64,000 bases of DNA from Caballeronia sordidicola (lineage in GTDB: Bacteria > Pseudomonadota > Gammaproteobacteria > Burkholderiales > Burkholderiaceae), in the NCBI RefSeq assembly GCF_001544455.2, contig NZ_FCOC02000026.1, positions 1 to 64,000 of the forward strand. Reading direction: 5' to 3'. Below, piece by piece: positions 26,370-34,093 of the stretch (positions are counted from its first letter, which is position 1; the number at the start of each line of letters is the position of its first letter). The notes below the pieces were generated by a model. It was not told where the DNA came from. It saw nothing but the letters and a program-made list of their open reading frames with translations, and ran no database searches. The position numbers and the translations under genes are program-made.

Positions 26370-26954
26370 TCAGACAGCGTCGCGTTTCTCGGGCCAGCGA
26401 TCGATAGCCGGCGGTGCGTAAGCCTTGAGCGCGCCGATCAGTTTCACCGGATCGGATTCGACCTGAAGCATGTCGAGGAACGGCGCGCGCATGAAACCTT
26501 CCTCGACCGTATGACGCAGCATGTCGAGAAGCGGATCGTAGTAATGGTCGATGTTCAGCAGTGCAACGGGCTTCTCGTGGTATCGAAGCTGCGCCCACGT
26601 ATAAACCTCGAATAGCTCTTCGAATGTGCCAACACCGCCTGGCATCGATACAAACGCATCCGAGAAATCGGCCATTTTTTTCTTGCGCTGATGCATGTCG
26701 GGTACGACGTGCAGTTCCGTCAAGCCTTTGTGGCCGACTTCCTTGTTCATTAGCAACTCGGGAATCACGCCGATGGCGCGGCCGCCGTGCGCCAGCACTT
26801 CGTCGGCGATCGTGCCCATCAAGCCGACGCTTCCGCCGCCATAGACCAGCGCGAGATCCGCTTCGACCAGCGCGCGTCCGAACGCCTTGGCCGCTTCGGC
26901 ATAGACCGGCCGGGCTCCGTTCGAGGAGCCGCAATATACGCAAACTGCTTTCAT
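26370..26954 (-). CDS. LOG family nucleotide phosphoribohydrolase
   Basis: Cytosolic protein of 194 residues of the Lonely-Guy family, which cleaves cytokinin-type nucleoside 5'-monophosphates or AMP to base and ribose-5-phosphate. The signature PGGVGTFEELFE and the substrate residues M-H-x-R-K-K (PDMHQRKKKM) are present. VCVYCGSSNG at the N-terminus is typical. The ATG shares one base with the TetR stop (TAATG). In bacteria outside plants the role is unclear, usually nucleotide recycling. Confidence 0.9.
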   Translation of the reverse strand: MKAVCVYCGSSNGARPVYAEAAKAFGRALVEADLALVYGGGSVGLMGTIADEVLAHGGRAIGVIPELLMNKEVGHKGLTELHVVPDMHQRKKKMADFSDAFVSMPGGVGTFEELFEVYTWAQLRYHEKPVALLNIDHYYDPLLDMLRHTVEEGFMRAPFLDMLQVESDPVKLIGALKAYAPPAIDRWPEKRDAV

Positions 26955-27670
26955 TAGATAGGTTCCTTGGGCGCGCCGTCTTCCTTTGGCGCGCGATAGT
27001 CGGCAAAGACGCGTTCAGGCATTTTCCCCGACGCGAGGTCATCGAAAATCTGCCGCGAACGGCCGCGCAAATACGGCGCCATCACCGAGATGATATTCAG
27101 GCTTGCCTGATGCAATTCCGCGCGAATCGTGTCCTGCTCGTTGTATTTGCGCGGGTTCATGACGAACTGATACGACAGCCAGTACGTCGCGATAATCCCC
27201 ATGTTGGTCGCGATCACCTTGATCTCCGCGGGCGTCGCGACCATTTCTCCGTCGGCGACAAGCGCGTCGCAGAGCTGCTGCGCGAAGTTCACCTTGTGCG
27301 TGATGATCTGCTTGAAGTGCGTTTCCAGTGTGCGGTTGCGGGCAAGCAGGTCATTCAGGTCGCGGTACAAAAAGCGGTATTGCCAGAGGAAATCCGCCAT
27401 GTACTGCAAGTAAGACCACATTTCGTCGATAGTCGGCCGGTGGTCGTCCGGAAACCGCAGCCGCTTTTCGATCAGTTGCTCGAACTGGGCGAAGATGCTG
27501 TTGATGATGTCGTCTTTGTTGCGGAAGTGGTAGTACAGATTGCCTGGACTGATCTCCATCTCTTCCGCGATGGTCGTTGTCGTGACGTTCGGTTCCCCGA
27601 TGTCGTTGAAGAGCTTCAGCGCCAGTTCGAGAATCCGTTCACGGGTGCGGCGGGGAGGTTTTGCTTCCAT
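26954..27670 (-). CDS. TetR family transcriptional regulator
   Basis: Regulator of 238 residues. Residues 9-56 hold the TetR helix-turn-helix (RERILELALKLFNDIGE, then TTTTIAEEMEISPGNLYYHF). The all-helical C-terminal domain, about 70-220, binds an unknown ligand and forms the dimer. Long TetR proteins with this N-terminus in Burkholderia are often linked to fatty acid genes, but nothing here fixes the ligand. It is the first gene of a probable operon with the LOG and SDR genes and may regulate it. Confidence 0.9.
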   Translation of the reverse strand: MEAKPPRRTRERILELALKLFNDIGEPNVTTTTIAEEMEISPGNLYYHFRNKDDIINSIFAQFEQLIEKRLRFPDDHRPTIDEMWSYLQYMADFLWQYRFLYRDLNDLLARNRTLETHFKQIITHKVNFAQQLCDALVADGEMVATPAEIKVIATNMGIIATYWLSYQFVMNPRKYNEQDTIRAELHQASLNIISVMAPYLRGRSRQIFDDLASGKMPERVFADYRAPKEDGAPKEPI

Positions 27671-27799
27671 ATCGTCCGGACCTGGTTGACCGGCTCCCCG
27701 CGAGCGCCGTCTGGGCGGCGGCGCGTCGAGCCTTGGGAACCGGAGGCTGTCTTGAATATCGGACGATTATAAACGGGTGGTTCGCGGGGTGGGCTCGCC

Positions 27800-28342
27800 T
27801 CAGAACAGCGAGAGCGTCCATCGCCAGAGAAGCGGACCTACGATCAGTCCCCACGTCAGCACGCACACCAGCAACGCGACCATTACCGCCGCGCTGCCAA
27901 AGTCTTTCGCGCGCTTGGAAAGCTCGTGGCGCTCGAGCGAAATCCGGTCGATAGCCGCTTCCACGCTCGAATTGAGCAGTTCCACCATCAAGACGAGCAG
28001 CACCGACGCAATCAGCACCGCGCGCTCCACCGGCGAGACCGGCACGAAAATTCCGCAAGGCAGGAGGATGGCCGCGAGCGTGAGTTCCTGACGGAACGCG
28101 CTTTCCTCGCGGATTGCCACGCGAAAGCCGTTCAGCGAGTTTTTCATCGCGTGCCAGGCGCGTGTCAGGCCGCGATTGCCCTTGTACGGATTGAAGGGCA
28201 GGGAGCCGGGCGTATCGTCGGGACTTAGGGGTTCGTGGGCGTGCGGCGGAGCGTCGATGCCAGCGTTCACCTCTTCATGATCGAAGGGCTCACGGTGAAC
28301 ATAAAGCAACGAGTCCGCTTGCACTGAAGGTTTGGCTTTCAC
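27800..28342 (-). CDS. dgkA: Diacylglycerol kinase, prokaryotic DgkA type
   Basis: Integral membrane kinase that phosphorylates diacylglycerol to phosphatidate. The DgkA core spans about residues 62-180: AIREESAFRQELTLA, three membrane helices and the active-site motif VELLNSSVEAAIDRISLE with the metal-binding glutamates. The protein starts with GTG and has about 50 extra N-terminal residues before the core, rich in Pro and acidic residues; most DgkA proteins are near 120 residues. A start at an internal methionine (MKNSLNGF) would give the usual length. The gene lies 90 bases downstream of the glycosyltransferase gene. Confidence 0.88.
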   Translation of the reverse strand: MKAKPSVQADSLLYVHREPFDHEEVNAGIDAPPHAHEPLSPDDTPGSLPFNPYKGNRGLTRAWHAMKNSLNGFRVAIREESAFRQELTLAAILLPCGIFVPVSPVERAVLIASVLLVLMVELLNSSVEAAIDRISLERHELSKRAKDFGSAAVMVALLVCVLTWGLIVGPLLWRWTLSLF

Positions 28343-28432
28343 ATTGCGGGTCGGTGGGAATGCATTGATTCACGGTTTTTTGCAGGCACAGTATGCCTGC
28401 CGTGAGGAGCGGCTGCACAGCAGGCGCCGCTT

Positions 28433-29464
28433 CTACGCCGCGGCCTGCTTCTGAGTTGCGCCGTGCGCGCCGAGCGGCTTCAGATGCGAGGCAAATTGCT
28501 CCGATGCCGCGCGCCACGAAAACTTTTCTGCCCACGCGCGCGCATCGGCACGTTCGATCTTGAGCGCGCGCAGACAGGCTTCCTGCAGGTCTTCATCGAG
28601 CGCGCCGGGTCCGTCCGTTCCCAGCACGTCGATAGGACCGGTCACCGGATAAGCCGCCACCGGCGTGCCGCATGCCATGGCTTCGAGCAGCACCAGCCCG
28701 AAGGTGTCCGTGCGGCTCGGGAACACGAAAACATCGGCGGCTGCATACACTTTTGCAAGCTCGGCTTGCGACAACACGCCGAGATAGTTCACGTTCGTAT
28801 AGCGCGATTTCAGTTCCGCAAGCGCCGGACCTTCGCCCGCCACCCACTTCGAACCGGGCAGATCCAGCTTCAAAAAAGCCTCGACATTCTTTTCGACAGC
28901 AACCCGTCCAACGTACAAAAAGATCGGCCGCGTGGTGTTGAGAACCTTCGAGTCCATCGGTTGAAAGATATCCAGATCCACGCCGCGTGTCCACAGCACC
29001 ACGTTCGTGAAACCGAACTTTTCCAGGTCGGTTTTTACAACCGGCGTTGGCGCCATCACCGCTTGTGACGGCTTGTGAAACCAGTGCAGGAACTTGTACG
29101 TCGCGGCGAGCGGAATGCCAAAACGGGCCTGAACGTACTCGGGAAATCGTGTGTGATAAGCGGTCGTGAACGGCAGCTTGTGGCGGATGGCAAATGAACG
29201 CGCCGCCATGCCAAGCGGGCCTTCCGTTGCAATGTGCAATGCATCAGGCGCGAATTCTTCAATGCGCTGCGCCACGCGGCTTCGCGGCAACAGCGAAAGC
29301 CGGATCTCGGGATACGTCGGGCACGGTATGGTCTTGAACTCGAGCGGCGTCAGCAATTCCACGCGATGTCCCAGCGCCGTCAGTTCGCGGCTCGTGCTTT
29401 TCAATGTCCGCACGACGCCGTTGACTTGAGGTTCCCATGCGTCGGTCACGATCATGATTTTCAT
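28433..29464 (-). CDS. GT4-type glycosyltransferase, group 1
   Basis: Peripheral-membrane or cytosolic glycosyltransferase of 343 residues with the GT-B fold. The N-terminal domain begins MKIMIVTDAWEPQVNGV. The C-terminal nucleotide-sugar domain contains YVGRVAVEKN, then FPSRTDTFGLVLLEAMACG with the conserved E-x7-E. The sequence is of the mannosyl/glycolipid transferase kind (MgtA-like). It follows the metallophosphatase gene by 26 bases, and both face away from the methyltransferase. Together they may build a glycolipid, which is inference. Confidence 0.87.
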   Translation of the reverse strand: MKIMIVTDAWEPQVNGVVRTLKSTSRELTALGHRVELLTPLEFKTIPCPTYPEIRLSLLPRSRVAQRIEEFAPDALHIATEGPLGMAARSFAIRHKLPFTTAYHTRFPEYVQARFGIPLAATYKFLHWFHKPSQAVMAPTPVVKTDLEKFGFTNVVLWTRGVDLDIFQPMDSKVLNTTRPIFLYVGRVAVEKNVEAFLKLDLPGSKWVAGEGPALAELKSRYTNVNYLGVLSQAELAKVYAAADVFVFPSRTDTFGLVLLEAMACGTPVAAYPVTGPIDVLGTDGPGALDEDLQEACLRALKIERADARAWAEKFSWRAASEQFASHLKPLGAHGATQKQAAA

Positions 29465-29490
29465 TCGATGGCCTCTCGGTTGTTAAGCGC

Positions 29491-30447
29491 TCAGGCGGTT
29501 GCCCCGGCCTTTTGTGCGTGGTGTTCCGGCGAGCGCAGTACCGTCCAGTACACGATCTTGAGTTCGCCTTCGAAGGTCTCGACGAGCGCTGACAGGCTTT
29601 CGACCCAGTCGCCGTCATTGCAGTAGAGAACGCCGTCGATGTCGCGGATCTCCGCTTTGTGAATGTGGCCGCAGACCACGCCATCGCAGCCGCGCCGGCG
29701 CGCTTCGTCGGTCATCACGGACTCGAACTTCGAGATGAAGTTGACTGCGTTCTTGACCTGATGCTTGAGGTATTGCGAGAGCGACCAGTAGTTCAGGCCA
29801 AAGCGGCTGCGCACGCGATTGAACCAGCGGTTGAGCAGCAGAATGAGCGTGTAGAGCGTGTCGCCGAGATAGGCGAGCCATTTGGCGTGCTGAATAACGC
29901 CGTCGAAGAGATCGCCGTGGACAATCCACAAGCGCTTGCCGCCAAGCGTGGTGTGAAACGCTTCCTGGCGTACGTGGATGTCGCCGAATGCGAGGTCGCA
30001 GAACTGGCGCGCGGCTTCGTCGTGATTGCCGGGGATGTACACCACCTGCGTGCCCTTGCGGGCCTTGCGCAGGATCTTCTGGATCACGTCGTTGTGCGCC
30101 TGCGGCCAGAACCAGCCTTTGCGAAGCTGCCATCCGTCGATGATGTCGCCCACCAGATACAAGTATTCCGAATCATTGTGGCGAAGAAAATCGAGCAGAT
30201 AGTTCGCCTGGCAGCCGCCGGAACCCAGGTGGATGTCGGAGAGCCAGATGGTGCGGTATCGGTGGTCGGCGGGGTTGTCGTCGGGGCCGCTAGCGGGGCG
30301 GAAAGCCGGCTGGGGGATGAGGTTGGCGCTGGTACTTTCTGGCGGGGCGGGCGGTGCGACGTCGGTGCGAAACGCGATGGCTTCCGCATCGCGCAGGGTA
30401 ATGCCTAACAGATCACTCAGGTTACTCGCAGACGATTTGGTGGCCAT
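29491..30447 (-). CDS. Metallophosphatase, UDP-diacylglucosamine diphosphatase-like
   Basis: Calcineurin-like phosphoesterase of 318 residues (ATG 30447; a TTG at 30459 is possible). The metal-binding motifs are SDIHLG, GDIIDGW, GNHDE, HGDLFDG and GHIH in order. An amphipathic segment in the middle (LILLLNRWFNRVRSRF) resembles LpxH. N-terminal 65 residues are low-complexity and Pro/Ala-rich. LpxH proteins are about 240 residues, so this longer protein is likely a relative that acts on another phospholipid or glycolipid phosphate. It is operonic with the glycosyltransferase gene. Confidence 0.82.
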   Translation of the reverse strand: MATKSSASNLSDLLGITLRDAEAIAFRTDVAPPAPPESTSANLIPQPAFRPASGPDDNPADHRYRTIWLSDIHLGSGGCQANYLLDFLRHNDSEYLYLVGDIIDGWQLRKGWFWPQAHNDVIQKILRKARKGTQVVYIPGNHDEAARQFCDLAFGDIHVRQEAFHTTLGGKRLWIVHGDLFDGVIQHAKWLAYLGDTLYTLILLLNRWFNRVRSRFGLNYWSLSQYLKHQVKNAVNFISKFESVMTDEARRRGCDGVVCGHIHKAEIRDIDGVLYCNDGDWVESLSALVETFEGELKIVYWTVLRSPEHHAQKAGATA

Positions 30448-30655
30448 GGGCGCGCGCAACGGGTTGCAGTGAGCTCATTGCGCCACGCGCGCATGACGGT
30501 GCCATGACAGTCACAAAAACTTCTTATTGGCGAGAGGTGGTTGGGTCGCGGCAATCGAGCCGAAACTTATCGCGATAAATGAAGCACGCGCAAGGTCAAC
30601 TTTCAGCGCTGATTTTGCCCCTATACTCCCCGGTTTCCAGTGGAATCCTAAGCAA

Positions 30656-31405
30656 ATGGACAATGTAACGGTACGTCCAGTCGTGCACGTTTCGACGTGC
30701 AAGATCTGCAATTCTCAAGCGCCTCTTTACGGTGTTGCCGATTTCAACAAAAGTTGTGAAGAAGCGCGCGGACGCTACCTGCCGCTCGTTGGCGTGCCGG
30801 TTTATTACCATCGATGCAATCACTGCGGCCTTGTTTTCACGCGCGCATTCGATGACTGGACCAAGGCCGACTATGCGCAGCACATCTACAACGAAGACTA
30901 TGTGCTGATCGACCCGGATTACATCGATGTACGGCCGGCGTCGAATGCAGGATTCATTCGAGATTTCATCAAGAAGGGGCGAGACCTGAAGTGCCTGGAC
31001 TATGGCGGCGGCAATGGAACGCTGGCGCGATTGTTACAGGAAGCCGGAGTAGACGCCCACAGTTGGGACCCGATGGACGCAGCCGGCTCACCGTCGCCTT
31101 CCGGTCCCTTCGATTTTATCAGCGCTTTCGAAGTGCTCGAACATACGCCGGAACCCGTGGCGACGGTCCGGGAGGCTTTGGGCATGCTGAGTCCGCGCGG
31201 CGTGCTGGTGTTTTCGACATTGACCATCGATCACGTGCCCGCACGCGGCATGGACAACTGGTACATCGCGCCGCGCAATGGCCACATCACGCTTTACACG
31301 CGCCGCGCCTTGTTGACGCTATTCGAGGGGGAGGGGTATCGCGTGCATCATTTCAACAACAACCTGCACATGGCGTTGAACCACGATCCAGACTGGCTGA
31401 GCTAG
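30656..31405 (+). CDS. SAM-dependent methyltransferase with zinc-binding N-terminus
   Basis: Class I methyltransferase of 249 residues. The N-terminus has two Cys pairs, CKIC and CNHC, that could bind zinc. The SAM motif is LDYGGGNGTLARLL, and post-I is SAFEVLEHTPEP. The C-terminal part ends with FNNNLHMALNHDP. The layout matches methyltransferases of type 11/12 that act on sugars or small molecules. The start ATG 30656 is a choice: an open frame runs back to 30527, but the preceding 43 codons look non-coding. No ribosome site is obvious. Confidence 0.8.
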   Translation: MDNVTVRPVVHVSTCKICNSQAPLYGVADFNKSCEEARGRYLPLVGVPVYYHRCNHCGLVFTRAFDDWTKADYAQHIYNEDYVLIDPDYIDVRPASNAGFIRDFIKKGRDLKCLDYGGGNGTLARLLQEAGVDAHSWDPMDAAGSPSPSGPFDFISAFEVLEHTPEPVATVREALGMLSPRGVLVFSTLTIDHVPARGMDNWYIAPRNGHITLYTRRALLTLFEGEGYRVHHFNNNLHMALNHDPDWLS

Positions 31406-31428
31406 AACGCAAGCGGTTTGTCAGTCGC

Positions 31429-31953
31429 TCAAGCGGCGGCTGGCGAGACGGCCACCACGCGCGTTCCGGCCAGGCGGTCGTGCAGGAATTGCCGGGAGGG
31501 ATCGAGCCAGACAGCGGCTGCCCATACTACGATCCAGCCGGCGCACAGACCCAGCGTGACGGGGATGGTCAGGCCAAGCAGCGGATGCAACGCGAGCGGC
31601 GGCAGGAACCACAGCCACGCAAGCGCGAACCGCAAGACGGCGCGCGCTGTGGAAACTTTGGCTCCGCGTGCATCGACTACTTTCAGGCGCCAGGTTTTCA
31701 TCGGCAGCGTCTGGCCGCCGTGGGTCCAGAAGTACACGAAATAGACCGCCAGCACGATCCCGATCCACGTCATCAACAGGTTGTGATGGGTCAGTCCGTT
31801 ACGTTGCTGGGTGAGCGTGCTGAACAGATATCCGGCAATAAACACGATCCCAAAAAGGATCACGCCTTCATAGACCATCGTGGCGAGGCGCCGCCGAAGC
31901 TTGGGCGCGACCAATGGGGCCCGCGCGAGCGATTCTGAGGAAGCACTCTCCAT
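31429..31953 (-). CDS. RDD family membrane protein
   Basis: Inner-membrane protein of 174 residues with three or four spans. RRRLATMVYEGVILF starts the RDD domain (the Arg-Asp pair is only partly kept), GGQTLPMKTWRLKVVD is the conserved middle loop, and LDPSRQFLHDRLAGTRVV the end. Some RDD proteins are Na+/H+ antiporters, but the function is mostly unknown. It is the last gene of the ECF sigma operon and starts three bases after the DUF3106 gene ends. Confidence 0.87.
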   Translation of the reverse strand: MESASSESLARAPLVAPKLRRRLATMVYEGVILFGIVFIAGYLFSTLTQQRNGLTHHNLLMTWIGIVLAVYFVYFWTHGGQTLPMKTWRLKVVDARGAKVSTARAVLRFALAWLWFLPPLALHPLLGLTIPVTLGLCAGWIVVWAAAVWLDPSRQFLHDRLAGTRVVAVSPAAA

Positions 31954-31956
31954 GGT

Positions 31957-32688
31957 TCAGGAACCGTTGAAGATCGAGGGCGCCTGTTGAGGCGATACGG
32001 GAATCGGCGTGGCGGGAACAAAGCTCGCCGCACTCGGAATGGCCGGGGAAACGGGCGCGGGCGCCGTAGGTTGCGCTTGCGTTGGCTCGGACGCGTGCGG
32101 ATGCTCCCGGCTGGTAATCAGCCGGTTAATGTCCTTGACTTCGGTTTTTCCAGAGGGCGGCGCGCTGACAACCGTCGGCCGGCGCGGTTTTTCGGTCGCC
32201 GCAAGCTTTTTCTTCTGCTCTTCAGGAAGCTTTTGATACGCGTCCCAGGCGCGCTCGCGCTTTTCAACGGGAACGGATTTGGAAACCTGGTAATTTTCCC
32301 GCGCGACCTTGCGCTGGTCCGGCGTCATGCGCGCCCATTCCGCCATGCGTTCGTGCAATCGCTTTTGTCCGTCGGGCGAAAGCTTGTGATACCGCGACGC
32401 AATCTTCATCCATTTGAGCTTTCGTTCTTCGCTGAACTGATCCCATTGCGTGGCGAAAGGCGCAAGTGCGGTCCGCTGAGCTTCGGTGAGCCGGCTCCAG
32501 GCGAGAGGGCTATCGGGAGAAAGCGAGGAGAGCGGAGCCAGCACCTCACCCGCGCTTGCGCCCGTGGGCGCGGACGCGACAGTAACGGCGGAAGCGGCCG
32601 GGTAGAAACGCGGATAGGTGGCGGCAAACGCGACGAGCCCCGCAATTGCGCATCCAAAGACAATCGCGAGGCCGCGCTTGTAACTCAC
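31957..32688 (-). CDS. DUF3106 family exported protein
   Basis: Protein of 243 residues starting with GTG, preceded by AGGAG at seven bases. One N-terminal hydrophobic segment (GLAIVFGCAIAGLVAFAATY) is a signal anchor. The central part repeats a helical unit (PFATQWDQFSEERKLKWMKIA, RLHERMAEWARMTPDQR) typical of DUF3106. The tail is Pro/Ala-rich. The function is unknown. It lies between the DUF3619 and RDD genes. Confidence 0.85.
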   Translation of the reverse strand: MSYKRGLAIVFGCAIAGLVAFAATYPRFYPAASAVTVASAPTGASAGEVLAPLSSLSPDSPLAWSRLTEAQRTALAPFATQWDQFSEERKLKWMKIASRYHKLSPDGQKRLHERMAEWARMTPDQRKVARENYQVSKSVPVEKRERAWDAYQKLPEEQKKKLAATEKPRRPTVVSAPPSGKTEVKDINRLITSREHPHASEPTQAQPTAPAPVSPAIPSAASFVPATPIPVSPQQAPSIFNGS

Positions 32689-32706
32689 CCGATAACTCCT
32701 GCAGAC

Positions 32707-33147
32707 TTAATGATTGCGCGTCAGGTACGCGTTGAAACCGTGGTCGAGATACGCGTCGAGCGGAAGATTGTCGCTCAGCATGGCGGCGTCGATATCGGCG
32801 AGTTCGGCGGTGCGCTGCTGATCTTCCCAGTAAGCGATGCCGGCCAGCCCGATCACAAGCGCGAGCAGCGGCCAAGCAAGCGTCAGGCGCGAAAAGCGGC
32901 CGCGTTTGCCGGCGGAGCGAGGACCAGCGCCTGCGGCGCCAAAGCCGGGCGCCATGCCTGCGCCAGCGAGTGCAGGCGCAAAGACCGGCGCCGCGACTTT
33001 CTCCGGTTTCTTGCGCGCGAGCGCCGTCCGGCGCGCCGCCGCGAGCTTGTCGAGCGACGCGGCGGGCAGCGTTGTAATACTTTCGTCAAGCGCGCGGCGT
33101 ACCTTCAGCGCGAATTCGGCTTCTTTCTGATCGAGAGCGTTGCTCAT
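32707..33147 (-). CDS. DUF3619 family protein, candidate anti-sigma factor
   Basis: Protein of 146 residues. Residues 1-85 are cytosolic (KEAEFALKVRRALDES), one span lies at about 90-108 (LTLAWPLLALVIGLAGIAYW), and about 38 residues face the periplasm. This single-span layout, and a start overlapping the sigma factor stop by ATGA, are what an ECF anti-sigma factor shows. No zinc-binding HxxxCxxC motif is present, so it would be a non-ZAS type. The anti-sigma role is inference; DUF3619 has no assigned function that I know. Confidence 0.8.
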   Translation of the reverse strand: MSNALDQKEAEFALKVRRALDESITTLPAASLDKLAAARRTALARKKPEKVAAPVFAPALAGAGMAPGFGAAGAGPRSAGKRGRFSRLTLAWPLLALVIGLAGIAYWEDQQRTAELADIDAAMLSDNLPLDAYLDHGFNAYLTRNH

Positions 33148-33707
33148 AGCGTGATTCCTTTCGCCTTCAGCGCGTGTGCCAGCGCATGCGTGGCCCGCGA
33201 GCAATGCGTTTTTACGCTGCCCTCAGAGCAGCCCATTGCAGCGGCGGTTTCGGCGACATCCATATCCTCCCAGTAACGCATGAGAAACGCTTCCCGTTGA
33301 CGTGCTGGCAGTTTCTGGATTTCCGCGTCGATCAGATTGAGCACCTGTTCGCGCTCAAGCCGGCTTTCGCTGCTCTCCGCACCGACCGTGCCATCCTGCG
33401 ATTCGAAGGTTTCGAGGGGGTCGAATTCGTCGTCGTCGGCGTTGCCAAACGATGAAAACAGGCTCACCCACGTATTCCTGACCTTCTGGCGCCGGAAATA
33501 GTCGTGCGTTGCATTCTGCAGGATACGCTGAAACAAAAGCGGCAATTCGGCCGGAGGGCGGTCGCCGTATTTTTCGGCGAGCTTGATCATCGCATCCTGA
33601 ACGATGTCGAGCGCCGCGTCGTCGTCACGTACGGTGTACACCGTCTGCTTGAACGCGCGCCTTTCGACGCCCGCCAGAAAATCGGCGAGTTCCTTGTCTG
33701 ATGCCAT
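33144..33707 (-). CDS. ECF-type RNA polymerase sigma factor
   Basis: Sigma factor of 187 residues from ATG 33707 (an earlier in-frame start adds six). Region 2 is visible at about 18-80 (AFKQTVYTVRDDDAALDIVQDAMIKL, and ATHDYFRRQKVRN for promoter melting). An acidic linker of about 40 residues (DDDEFDPLETFESQ) follows. Region 4 at about 125-180 ends in AAAMGCSEGSVKTHCSRATHAL, the -35-binding helix. It leads an operon with DUF3619, DUF3106 and RDD genes. Target promoters are unknown. Confidence 0.9.
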   Translation of the reverse strand: MASDKELADFLAGVERRAFKQTVYTVRDDDAALDIVQDAMIKLAEKYGDRPPAELPLLFQRILQNATHDYFRRQKVRNTWVSLFSSFGNADDDEFDPLETFESQDGTVGAESSESRLEREQVLNLIDAEIQKLPARQREAFLMRYWEDMDVAETAAAMGCSEGSVKTHCSRATHALAHALKAKGITL

Positions 33708-33916
33708 CCGTGAGGCCCGGCGCAACGAGTGTGCGTCGATAAGGGTTGGTGAGAGGTTAAAAACCTGCGGATGCTAGCAAACTTTTGGGTGAACAGCGAG
33801 GAATTGCACCATCGCCGGACGATGAATAACAGACTTTTCTACGGAATTTCAGAGAATTCTGAGCCTTTCAACCGCGAATCCGGTCTGTTCCAGCGGCAAG
33901 TCCGGGAAATTTTTGC

Positions 33917-33946
33917 TTGACGGACTTTATTGCCTCGGGCTATCGT
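33917..33946 (+). promoter_or_regulatory. Possible promoter of the ilv operon
   Basis: TTGACG at 33917-33922 and TATCGT at 33941-33946 are 18 bases apart, about 150 bases before ilvI. The -10 match is poor. The 386-base gap 33708-34093 holds this, the upstream region of the sigma operon and no gene. I looked for a branched-chain-rich leader peptide here and found none convincing. Confidence 0.35.
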
Positions 33947-34093
33947 TTCCGACTCGCATCATAAAGTGAACTGTCTCTTTGAGGCGAGCCCAAGAAGCCC
34001 GCTTCCCATTTAGACGCGCCGCTTGAACCCGAGCCACAAGCCCGGCAGAGAGCACCCAATCAATTTTTTGCCGAAAATTCGAAAGGTGAATGT

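Noticed and set aside
33708..34093. Possible branched-chain-rich leader peptide before ilvI
   Set aside because: The only short frame found has few Leu, Ile or Val codons and no hairpin with a T run follows.
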